A DNA stretch of 26,746 nt, taken from assembly GCA_003254885.1 (NCBI GenBank), contig QANT01007875.1, positions 1 to 26,746 on the forward strand. Reading direction: 5' to 3'. The position numbers and the translations under genes are program-made. This document shows, in pieces, positions 10,648 to 20,140 of the stretch; within the stretch, counting starts at the first letter, position 1; each line of letters begins with the position of its first letter. This DNA is from Purshia tridentata (taxonomy: Eukaryota > Streptophyta > Magnoliopsida > Rosales > Rosaceae). The notes below the pieces were generated by a model. It had not been told where the DNA came from, did no database searches, and saw only the letters and a list, made by a program, of their open reading frames with translations.

Positions 10648-11087
10648 AGTTGGCAAGAAAGACAAGGGGAAGCACTTTCTCAAGCCTGGATTGGCATTCT
10701 AGCCCTAAAGAAGCACATTTCGTGTTTAAAAGTAACGAAAACATCATGTCAGTGCATACTCGGTCCAATTTCATGCAATTTCCACCAAAACGTGCTCGAT
10801 TGGCAAGAAAGATATGGGGAAGCACTTTTCCATGCTTGGATTAGCGTTCTAGCCCTCAAGAAGAGCATTTATTTGTTAGGAATGAACGAAAACACCATTT
10901 CGGTGCATACTCAATCTAATTTCGTTCCTTTTGCACCAAGATGGTGCTCGGTTGGCAATAAAGACATGTTTCTCTTGTTTGGACTAGCGTCCCAGCCCAA
11001 ATGAAGCACTTTAGGTTTAAGAATGCATGGAATATCATTTCAGTAATATTGTGTACAATTTGGTTAAAATTGCACCAAAACGTGCTC

Positions 11088-12571
11088 GGTCGGCAAGGAG
11101 CACGTTCTCATGTTTGGATTAACGTTCTAGCCCTCACAAGAAGCACATTTCATGTTAAGAAGGAACTAAAACGTCATTTCAGTGCATACTTAGTCCACTT
11201 TCGCCTAAATTGCATCAAAACATGCCCGGTTGGCAAGAAAAACATGAGGAAGCATTTTCTCACGTCTCGATTAGCGTGCTAGCCCTAAAGAACCACTTTA
11301 GGTTTTAAGTATGCACGAAAACATCTGTCCGATGTATACTCGGTCCAAATTCATCCAAATTGTATCAAAACTTTCTTAGTTGGCAAGAAAGACATGAGGA
11401 AGTACTTTCTTATGTCTTAATATTAGCGTGCTAACACTAAAGAACCACTTTGAACTTTAAGAATGTACGAAAAAGTCATTTCGGTGCACACTGAGTCCAA
11501 TTTCATTAAAGTTGCTCCGAAAAGTTCCCAGATGGCAGCAAAGACGTGGGGAAGCACTTTCTCACGTCTCGATTAGCGTTCAAGCCCTAAAGAACCACTT
11601 TAGGTGCTAAGAATGCACGAATACGTCATTTCGGTGCACACTTAGTCCAATTTGGTGAAAGTTGCACCAAAACGTGCTCGATTGACCAGAAACACATGGG
11701 GAACCACTTTCTCATGTTTGGATTAGCGTTCTAGCCGAAATGAACTACTTTAGGTGTTAAGAATGCACGAAAACGCCATTTCAGTGTAAATTGAGTCAAA
11801 TTTGGCTAACGTTGCAACACAACATGCTCGGCAGGCTAGAAAGACATAGGATGCACTTTTTAATGCTTGGATTAGTGTATGTTCTAGCCTCAAAGAAGCA
11901 CATTTTGTGTTAGGATGGAACAAAAACGTCTTCTTGGTCCATACTCAGTCTAACTTGGTCAAAATTACACCAAAACGCACCTGGTTGGCAAGAAAAAGAT
12001 GGTGAAGCAATTTCTAATGTCTAGATTAGCATGCTAGTGCTGAGGAACCACTTTAGGTGTTAAGAATGAACAAAAACGTCATTTTGGTGCACACTCAGTA
12101 AAATTTGGTTAAAGTTTTGCCAAAACGTTACCGGTTGGCAAGAAAGAGAAGAGGAAGCCCTTTCTCAAGCCTGGATTGGCATTCTAACCCTAAAGAAGCA
12201 CATTTTGTGTTTAGAAGTAATGAAAATATCATTTTGGTGCATACTCGGTCCAATTTCATGCAATTTCCACCAAAACTTGGCCGGTTGGCAAGAAAGATAT
12301 GGGAAACACTTTTTCGTTCTTGGATTAGCATTCTAACCCTTAAGAAGCACATTTATTTGTTAGGAACGCACAAAAATACCATTTCGGCTCATACTTAATG
12401 AAATTTCGTTCCAATTGCACCAAAACATACTCGGTTGGCAATAAAGACATGTTTCTCTTGTTTGGATGAGCGTCCCAGTCCAAATGAAGCACTTTAGGTG
12501 TTAAGAATGTAAGGAACGTCATATCGGTAACACTGTGTACAATTTGGTTCATGTTGTACCAAAACATGCTC
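11088..12571. repeat. Ten-monomer HOR, copy D (1,484 bp)
   Basis: Uninterrupted copy in standard order. The M8 marker CAAGCCTGGATTGGC at 12166 is 1,485 bp from its counterpart at 10681 in copy C. A small insertion near 11878 (TGTATGTTCTAGCC in place of TGTTCTAGCC) and a deletion at the M6 box near 11830 are the main departures. Confidence 0.85.
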
Positions 12572-13178
12572 GGTGGGCAAGGAGCACGTTGTCATACTTG
12601 GATTAACGTTCTAGCCCTCACAAGAAGCACATTTCGTGTTAAGAGAGAACTAAAACGTCATTTCAATGCATACTCAGTCCACTTTCGGCTAAATTGCGTC
12701 AAAACGTGCTCGGTTGGTAAGAAAGACATGAGGAAGCACTTTCTTATTTCTCAATTAGCGTGCTAGCCCTAAAGAACCACTTTAGGTGTTAAATATGCAT
12801 GGAAACATCAATCTGGTGCATAATCGATCCAAATTTGTCCAAATTGCACCAAAACTTTCTTGGTTGGCAAGAAAGACATGTGGAAGCACTTTCTCATGTC
12901 TCGATATTAGCGTGCTAACCCTAAAGAACCACTTTGGGTCTTAAGAATGCACGAATAAGTCATTTCGGTGCACATTGAGTCCAATTTCATTAAAGTTTCT
13001 CTGAAACGTTCCCGGTTGGGAGCAAAGACGTCGGGAAGCGCTTTTTCACGTCTCGATTAGCGTTCAAGTCCTAAAGAACGACTTTAGGTCATAAGAATGC
13101 ACGAATATATCATTTAGGTGCACATTTAGTCCAATTTGGTTAAAGTTGCACCAAAACGTGCTCGGTAGACAAAAAACA
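12572..13178. repeat. Partial HOR, copy E (M1 to early M5), cut by CACTA insertion
   Basis: M1, M2, M3 and M4 are followed by only the first bases of M5 (CGGTAGACAAAAAACA) before the CACTA terminus at 13179. The three bases next to the terminus are ACA (13176-13178), the expected target duplication. No satellite is seen to the right of the element within the window. Confidence 0.85.
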
Positions 13179-13560
13179 CACTACAAGAAAATACAATTTA
13201 GGCGACGAAATTTTAGGCAACGAAACTAAATTCGTCCCCTAAAGTAACTTTAGGGGACGAAATTTAATATTCGTTGCGTAAACATGAAACTTTTAAGCTT
13301 CAAAATAATTCCGTCGCCTCAAGCAGCTTTAGGCGACGAAAATTAGCTTCGTGTACTAATTTAGCTTTAGTCGACGAAATGATTTCGTCGCTCAAAAGTT
13401 TGAGAGATGAAAAAAAAATTTCGTCGCCTAAGCCACTTTAGCAGGTGAATTTATGTTTCGTCACCTAAAAATGATTTAGGCGACGAAGAATAACTTTACA
13501 CGACGAAAGAATTTCGTCTCTTCAAATGTTAGACGACGAAATATATTTCGTTGCCTTAAG
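13179..13560 (+). repeat. CACTA 5' terminus and first block of subterminal repeats
   Basis: After the terminus, about fifteen copies of a roughly 12-bp motif (TTTAGGCGACGAAA, TTCGTCGCCTAA and variants) alternate in orientation, often pairing into short hairpins. In En/Spm these are the binding sites of the TNPA protein; here that role is by analogy. The minus-strand CACTA at 235-663 has the same motif class. Confidence 0.85.
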
Positions 13561-14204
13561 TCTCAGTGTTATATTTGGTTATATTTATATGTAGTAGCTC
13601 ACATCTCAATTGTCTTTCCAAAGATCCAAACCGTTCATTTTTTAGAGTTCAATTAGAACTGTAGAAGTTAGGTAACAGTGGGCAAACTTATGAACGATCG
13701 TAGTTTTTCTAATGACAATCGAATGGGTAGATGAAGTCCGATTTGGCTCAATTTTTGCAGGGATGATCTTTGAGTATTAGAATTGAAAATGAATGGCTCC
13801 GGTAACAACTAAGATCAATATCAAGGATGTATAAGTTAGGTATCTAAACTATAATGTATAAACGATCATTTCTTTTACGGTGACAATTTGGCGGCTAAAC
13901 ACATTCTGATTAGGTCGAAATTTTGAAGCGATGATATGTGAGTATGAAGGATAAAAATAAATGGCTCCGATCATTAAAATCATTTTATGATTTTCATAAT
14001 TATTCAAACAAACAAGACTTTAAGGAAAAGGTTAATAAACAAATAGTCTTAATTAAAGTATATTGAATTTATATGTAGAATAACATCTTCAGTGTGCTTT
14101 CAATGATCCGAATAGTTAATTTTGTTTTGTCTCATGTAAAGATCATTACTTCAGAAAATTGCAAGAATTGGAAGAGTATAAGATATGTTTTGGAGCTGAA
14201 AAAT
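13561..14204 (+). repeat. Diverged tandem duplication inside the CACTA 5' region
   Basis: Two decayed copies about 160-168 bp apart share AGTTAGGTA (13676 and 13834), an ACGATC block, a GATGAT..TGAGTAT block and AATGGCTCC (13792 and 13960). A partial third relation links about 13600-13650 with 14085-14130 (CATCT..CTTTCxAxGATCC). No coding potential. It lies between the two blocks of subterminal repeats. Confidence 0.55.
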
Positions 14205-14370
14205 TTTAGGCGACGAAAATGATATTTAGGTGACGAAAATTTGAATTTTTTGGTTTTAAGCGACGAAATACTAGTCGCTTAATACTTGAAGTGACGAAAG
14301 TTTTAGGCAACAAACCATTTAGGCAACGACTTTTAACTTTAGACGACGAAATAGGTTTCATCGCCTAAAG
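14205..14370 (+). repeat. Second block of CACTA subterminal repeats
   Basis: About eight more copies of the GGCGACGAAA-class motif (for example TTTAGGCGACGAAA near 14207, TAAGCGACGAAATAC near 14258, TTTAGACGACGAAATAG near 14339, then ATCGCCTAAA). They end just before the CT-rich leader. Confidence 0.8.
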
Positions 14371-14379
14371 CCCCTCACC

Positions 14380-14476
14380 AATTAACTTGACTCCCTTTCC
14401 TTTTCTTCCTCACTTTCTCTTCTTTTCTCTGGTTTCCCCCGGGCCGCCGCTAAACGATGTTATAAACGTTCTCTCA

Positions 14477-14520
<44 letters not shown>

Positions 14521-14830
14521 GCATCCTCCTATCTCTGTCATTGCCACGCCCTCTCTCTCGTGCCCTCCTATCTCTATCACTGCTGCGCCCTCTCTCTTCC
14601 TCCTCCTTTCCGCCTCTTCCTCTTATCTCTCTCCCCTCTCGGCTGCCTAATGCTTTCCCTGGAGCCACCAAAAGACCTGAAAACCCCAAATCCCCCAAAA
14701 ACCCAAAAACCCCAAACCCCCCAAAACCCGAAACCCTCCCCTCCCAAACCCGAAATCCTCTACCCAAAAAACAATAAATCCCATACCATAAACACCCAAA
14801 AATGTTCACTGCCGCAAGCCCATTTGGTAA
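14380..14830 (+). promoter_or_regulatory. CT-rich leader of the CACTA transcription unit, with (CT)n microsatellite
   Basis: Pyrimidine-rich sequence with a pure CT run at about 14478-14517 and a C/A-rich stretch at 14650-14780. It lies between the subterminal repeats and the first exon-like segments, where the promoter and 5' untranslated region of a CACTA unit are expected. The minus-strand CACTA at 1-200 has a matching CT-rich tract. Frames across it on either strand, including an 87-codon one starting at 14387, are low-complexity artefacts. Confidence 0.5.
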
Positions 14831-14834
14831 TTTT

Positions 14835-14839
<5 letters not shown>

Positions 14840-14890
<51 letters not shown>

Positions 14891-14914
14891 NNNNNNTTTT
14901 TTTTTTTTTTTTTT
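14840..14914. repeat. Poly-T tract with assembly gap (6 N)
   Basis: About 50 T, then NNNNNN at 14891-14896, then about 18 T. The true length is unknown, and the Ns mark a join inside a homopolymer. Confidence 0.9.
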
Positions 14915-15004
14915 CATATGATGGTTTTTTGTTTAATTTTTATGTAATATCAGATTTTAGTTGGTGTTTTTTTTAATAATGTAGATTTTTTGTTGTAATT
15001 TGCA

Positions 15005-15166
15005 GGTTGATTTTGGATCTTTGGTGGACTTTGTGTGGTAATTAATTGATTTTATGTTTTTTGGGTATTTATCATATTTCGTTGGTATTGAAATACTTTA
15101 ATTGCTTTGTAGGAATATTGGAGCCGTGTGGAAAAGGTTGATAAGGCAATTTTGCAGAGTTTTGAG
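15005..15166 (+). other. Exon-like segments upstream of the transposase
   Basis: Two short segments have splice-like borders: TTTGCAG then about 15007-15039 then GTAATT, and TTTGTAG then about 15113-15166 then GTAAAT. The second reads with a tryptophan- and lysine-containing frame ending LQSFE. They may be leader exons of the CACTA transcript or remnants of a host fragment. No family is recognised. Confidence 0.3.
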
Positions 15167-15448
15167 GTAAATTAATCAATGTTTTATAATTGTTTCTTTT
15201 TAAAAATAAATTGCATGATCTAGACTAATTATAAATTTTGAATAATTATATAAATTAGTTAAATTATATAATTTAGGTTTATTTTATATTTTAGATTTAT
15301 TATGACATTTTAGCTTAATGATAAATTATATATTACTTATGGTTATATTTTAATTTTTTAGTTCATATATTTTTTAATTGTCAATATATTTATGCTATTT
15401 TAGTGTTTATTGGTACATTGCATTTCTATACACCTTAGTTCCCGTTTG

Positions 15449-15504
15449 AGAGTTTATTGGTAGCGTTTGTGAGCAATGGCGCTTGGCGCGCCAATAAACT
15501 CTTG
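15449..15504. repeat. Inverted repeat upstream of the transposase
   Basis: GAGAGTTTATTGGTAGCG and CGCCAATAAACTCTTG can form a stem of about 14 bp around a loop that contains GGCGCTTGGCGCG. It lies about 350 bp before the transposase start. Function is unknown. Confidence 0.45.
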
Positions 15505-15848
15505 AATTGTCCAATAGTAGACAATTTGGGAATGCAGATTGTGTGTGTTGTGATTTGTGGCTCGTACGACGTTGTTTCGATCAAGGGATTTTCGGTGGTG
15601 TCTCCTAATGTTATTTGAGTGCAAACTAGATATGTTTTTTTCAATATCTACATTGTGCACTTAGAGAAGTATAAGGAGATGCTGCCAAAATTATCCTAAT
15701 CGAAATGTCGTATGAACTGCAAATCACACACACATAGTATGCATTCTCGAATGGGATAGGAATTTGACCGGAGGCATAAGGAGGGGAATAAGTGGCGTAT
15801 GTGAATCATTATTTGCTTCATTAAGGTATGGTCATGGAAACAGGCGAC

Positions 15849-18800
15849 ATGGACCGATCTTGGATTCAAATGAGGGACAGAATGAAGGAACAACATTTAG
15901 ATGGCGTCGAGATGTTTATTGAGGTAGCCAAGAGACAACTCCAGTCGGATCATGAACTAATAAGGTGTCCATGCCAGAAGTGTGTCAACACTTTTTACAA
16001 GACATTGCGTGAAGTGAGAATTCATTTGGTTAGATTCGGAATGTTACTGAGTTACACAACATGGTATGATCATGGTGAACCGAGGATGGGTGCTTCGTCT
16101 TCTTCAAACCCAGGCCCAATTAGGAATCCTACCTTAGTTGATGACCTTGACGAAATGATGGATATAATAAATGATGCTTATCCATATGCGTCACACAATC
16201 AAGATCAACCTACTTTCGAGGGAAATAACAGTGAAAGTGATGATGATGAGAATGATGTTGGTGTTGGTAATATGGCTGGAAGTGCCGAGTTGCCTAATGT
16301 TCACTCTGAAGACTTGGAGAAGTATGAGAGGTTGTTGAACGAAGCCAAGTGAGAAGTATGGCTTGGTTGCGAGAGATCGGTGCCACAAATCGTCGTTGAA
16401 TTAATGCATTGGAAAGTCATGTTTGGGATTTCAAATCGGGGTTATGACCATTTGATGGGGATTGTTATTTCATTGCTTCCAAAGGAAAATAATTTGCCAC
16501 AAACTCATTATCAGGCTCGTAAGGTGTTGAAAGATCTTCGTTTGGGGTATGAAAAAATACATGCTTCCAAAAATGATTGTGCATTGTTTTATAATGAAAA
16601 TGAATCGAAGGACAACTGCCCAGTGTGTCTTGGGCTGAGATATCAAATCAAGTCTAGAAATGTGAACAAAAAGATTCCTCAGAAGGTGTTGCGGTATTTT
16701 CCACTAAAGCCGAGATTGCAACGATTGTATATGTCTATGTAAACTGCCGGTGACATGAGATGGCACAAGGATGAGCAGGTTGATGACGATGTGATGAGGG
16801 ATCCTGTTGATGGAAACACATGCAAAGAGTTTGACAAGATGTATCCTGATTTCTCGGCAGAACCACTAAATGTTTGATTAGGACTTGCTACGGATGGATT
16901 TAATCCATTTGGGAATATGAGTACATCCCACAGCACATGGCCTGTTATTGTGGTACCTTATAATTTACGTCCTTGGAGATGTATGAAAAAAGAATTTACC
17001 ATGATGACTTTATTAATTCTTGGGCTGCAATCCCCTAGTAAGGAGATCGATGTTTATTTGCGGCCATTGGTTGATGAGCTAAAAGACTTGTTGCATAACG
17101 GTGTTGGGACATATGATAAGTCAATTGAAAAGAATTTACCATGATGACTTTATTAATTCTTGGCTGCAATCCCCTAGTAAGGAGATCGATGTTTATTTGC
17201 GGCCATTGGTTGATGAGCTAAAAGACTTGTGGCATAACGGTGTTGGGACATATGATAAGTCAATTGGCACAATGTTTAGATTGCGTGCAACGGTGTTGTG
17301 GACAATCAATAATTTCCCAGCTTATGGAAATCTGTCTGGCTGGAGCACCAAGGGTTATATGGCATGACCGGTTTGTAATCAAGACATAACATCTGCGTGG
17401 CACGGGAGACAAGTATGTTATATGGGCCACCACCGATGGTTGTTGTGGGACCATAAGTGGCACAATGACAAGGATGCCTTGAATGGAATGAGAGAGACAA
17501 GGGTAAGACCTAAGGAATTATCAGGCGACGATATCTAAAGACAGTTGAACCAGCTAGAATTTGGCCAAATTGGGAAGCATCTTGACAACAAAGAGCGGAA
17601 TGCACCTAGGTCAGCTGCAGATTTATATTGGACGAACAAGTCCATATTTTTTGAGTTAGAATATTGGTCCAAGTTAAAAATTCGGCACAATTTGGATGTA
17701 ATGCATGTGAAGAAGAATGTGTGCGAAAGTTTGGTGGGGACTATCTTGGGCATGGAGGGACAATCGAAAGACACGATCAAAGCTCAATAGAAATTGCAAG
17801 AGTTAGGCATTAGAAAAAGTTTGCGGCTAGAGCGAAGAGGTGATAAGATAATAAAGAAGCATCCATTTTATACAGTGAAACTTTGGGCAAAGCAAGAATT
17901 CTTGAAGTTCCTTGCTATTGTCAAATTTCTAGATGGTTATGCGGCAAATTTGTCACGAAATGTAAAAATTGATCAAGGCAAAATTTTCGGAGTGAAGAGT
18001 CATGACTGTCATGTATTATTGCAACGACTCCTTCCGATGGGTATTCGAAAATTTTTGCCCAAGAATAAGGTTGAACCAATTGTCAAGTTATCAAGTTTCT
18101 TTCGCATGTTATGTGCCAGGTCATTGTGTAAGGTAGATGTAGACGTATTGAAACATGAGATTGTTTACATTCTATGCAAGCTTGAACAAATTTTTCCACC
18201 AGCCTTTTTTGATATAATGGTTCACTTGCTAATACATTTACCGATGGAGGCATCTCTCGATGGACCTGTCAGTTATCGGTGGATGTATCCAATTGAAAGG
18301 TTATGTTCTTCTTCATCAATTTTTGTTGAACATTTTCATAAATAATGTCTCACCATGTTCGTAAATGTGTAGAATATTGGGGACGTATAAAAGGTACGTT
18401 CGAAATCGTGCACGACCAGAAGGGTCCATAGAGGAGGCATACATTGCCAAAGAATCCCTTACTTATTGTGCTATGTAGCTTCGTAATGTGGATACACCAT
18501 TCAATTGTAATCCGCGCAACTTTGACGGCGGTGTTAGAAGTGAGAATCTTTCCGTATTTGGCCAACCCGCTCGATTGTTTGGAAATGTCACAAGTTGTGA
18601 GTTCTCAGAAGCGGTAATGGTGGTGGTTCATTGGTACATACTTAATAATTGCGAAGAGATGCTCCCTTTTCTCGTAGAACAATTGGAATTGATGAAACTA
18701 GAATATCCTTCAAATGCGGATAATATGCACAGACAATTGTTTCCAGATTGGTTTCGCAAAAATGTAAGTTGATGGATAATTATGGGGGCTTTTTTCTATA

Positions 18801-19649
18801 ATTATATTGGCCGATAATTATGTGAGCATTTTATAATACTTTTCAATGGATAACAAGTTGGTTTATTACTGAAGGATGAATAGTCATCGTCATATAAAGA
18901 TGAATTTATTCAATTGGCGGAAGGCCCTGTTCGGGTAGAAACGTATGCTGGATGTCATGTGAATGGAGTTAAGTTTTTATCCACGCAATGAGATGATAAG
19001 TTGGCCACCCAAAATAGCGGAGTTTGTGTGCCGGGGGATTCGGAAAATGGAATAATAGATTACTATGGCAAAATGACGAGTGTACATGAAGTGTTGTACA
19101 GAAAGCGCTTTGCAATTGTATTATTTAAGTGTCATTGGTTTAATACAGATCTGGAAAAAAAGGGCAGTATTAAATTCGATTATGATTTAATGTCGATGAA
19201 CACGAACACACAATGGTTTGAGAATGATCCTTATATTCTTGCCACTCAAGAAAAACCTGTATTTTATATAGACGATTTGAAGGCGGGAGGGGTTGGAAAG
19301 TTGTTCAAATAATTCATCATTGAAATATATGGGATATTCCGAAAAAAGAGAATCATGATGACGTCACCTACCAAGAGGATTCATCTTCGAGCACACACAT
19401 ATTGGGCGCTAGTCAAGATGATAATGTCATTATACAACAGGTCGAGATAGTTGACGTTCCTCCAATGAGATTGATAACATAAGAATTGATCATAATGATT
19501 TCATAGATGATGATGGTGATGGTGATGGTGATGGCGATGGTGATGAGGATAAGGATTATAATGATAGTGAAAGTGAAAGTGAAAGAAGTGATGATGATGA
19601 TGATGATGCTGCTGCTGATGCTGATGATGATTAGGATAATGATTTGTAA
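15849..19649 (+). pseudogene. CACTA TNP2-type transposase, decayed
   Basis: The family catalyses excision and integration of CACTA elements in the nucleus. The start MDRSWIQMRDR begins a transposase-associated domain (15849-16085) with the CPCQKCVN motif. After an acidic linker and a stop at 16350, the tnp2 core follows: CPVCLG (16618), a TAGDMRWHKDE block (16742), LATDGFNPFGNMS, PLVDELK, AYGNLSGWSTKGYMA (17323), SIFFELEYW and RHNLDVMHVKKNVCE (17686). The DUF4218 region (17990-18770) has KSHDCHVLLQRLLP, CKLEQIFPPAFFDIMVHL and YRWMYPIER. After an intron at about 18765-18875 comes DUF4216 (18966-19312), with TQNSGVCVPG and FYIDDLKAGG, then an acidic Asp/Gly/Glu tail (19506-19632). At least six stops (for example 16739, 16876, 17365, 17536, 17788 and 18476), frameshifts near 18345 and a 140-bp internal duplication inactivate it. 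Order and spacing match intact relatives. Confidence 0.92.
16987..17265 (+). repeat. 140-bp tandem duplication inside the transposase
   Basis: GAATTTACCATGATGAC occurs at 16992 and 17132. The first copy (16987-17126) is 140 bp and the second (17127-17265) 139 bp, lacking one G in TTGGGCTGC. A few substitutions also differ (TTGTTGCAT versus TTGTGGCAT). The duplicated part encodes the KEIDVYLRPLVDELKDL block, and the duplication shifts the frame. Confidence 0.92.
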
Positions 19650-20140
19650 TTAGATTTCATTTTTGAGACATTTTTATGTATTATGGTTTAATTCAATAAT
19701 TTATAGCTTGTTTATTTGTGTTGTTTCGTCTATTCTAATTACTTTTAATTTCTTTAATGTATTATTTACAAATATCACTCTTGTATATTGAGACTCTAGC
19801 TTGCTTAACTAATTAAAATTATGGTCTTCCACAAGTTATGGCATTGCAAAATTAACAAGGGGAAGCTAGAGAAAAAAAAAAATCACCATATATTTTTCAC
19901 CAACTCTATTTTAAAAAATATCTCCATGCCCAATTCCATATGAGCTACTAGTACCTAGCTGCATGATTAAATATCTTGTTTCTTACAAAAAATAAAATAA
20001 AATAAATCTCGTTTATCTTTGTTTTAATTGTTTATGAGGAAAATTTGATCTGTCTTGTAATATAAATAATTGGTACACATTAATTAACTTCTAAATAATA
20101 TAAATTTATTTTTCTGACTAATATAAATGCCTATTTGCAG
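19650..20140. other. AT-rich intergenic or intron sequence between the two CACTA genes
   Basis: No coding region. AT-rich, with an A run at 19873-19881 and AAATAA repeats near 19990. It ends in a splice-acceptor-like TATTTGCAG at 20132-20140 just before the next gene. Confidence 0.5.

Larger units (their letters stand above)
5520..11087. repeat. Ten-monomer HOR, copy C, split by a solo LTR and a LINE-1
   Basis: Satellite segments at 5520-6161, 8197-8592 and 10648-11087 together form one HOR copy. The raw length is 5,568 bp. Taking away the LTR with one target copy (2,035 bp) and the LINE with one target copy (2,055 bp) leaves 1,478 bp. The LTR sits in M5 and the LINE at the M7/M8 junction. 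Monomer order is unchanged across both insertions. Confidence 0.88.
895..13178. repeat. Satellite array, about 150-bp monomer, interrupted by two retroelements
   Basis: The box GGTTGGCAAGAAAGACAT and its variants recurs every 150 bp or so (for example 941, 1092, 1242, 1394, 1544, 1694). Each monomer also carries AAGCACTTTCTCATG, a TTAGCGTTCTAGCC-like block, a block like AAGAAGCACATTTCGTGTTA, CATTTCGGTGCATACTCAGT, and TTGCACCAAAACGTGCTC. Neighbouring monomers differ clearly from each other, while monomers ten positions apart are nearly alike, so this is a higher-order repeat. The array starts part-way through an M5-type monomer and is cut in another M5 monomer by the CACTA element at 13179. 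Insertions at 6162-8191 and 8593-10631 are not satellite. Most monomers are 150 bp, a multiple of three, so open frames pass from monomer to monomer; none looks like a gene. I do not recognise a named satellite family. Confidence 0.93.

Noticed and set aside
941..13178. Open frames of 60-165 codons in the satellite, on both strands
   Set aside because: Most monomers are 150 bp, so a frame open in one stays open in the next. The peptides are just translated monomer repeats with no start context, introns or family match.
941..13178. CRISPR array
   Set aside because: Repeats are contiguous 150-bp monomers in a plant genome, not short repeats with unique spacers.
895..13178. CENP-B box or proof of a centromere
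   Set aside because: TTTCGTTCC-like pieces occur, but no full box. Sequence alone cannot show centromere function, so I make no such call.
14474..14917. Minus-strand frame of 147 codons rich in K, R and E
   Set aside because: It translates the poly-T, Ns and CT microsatellite; low complexity only.
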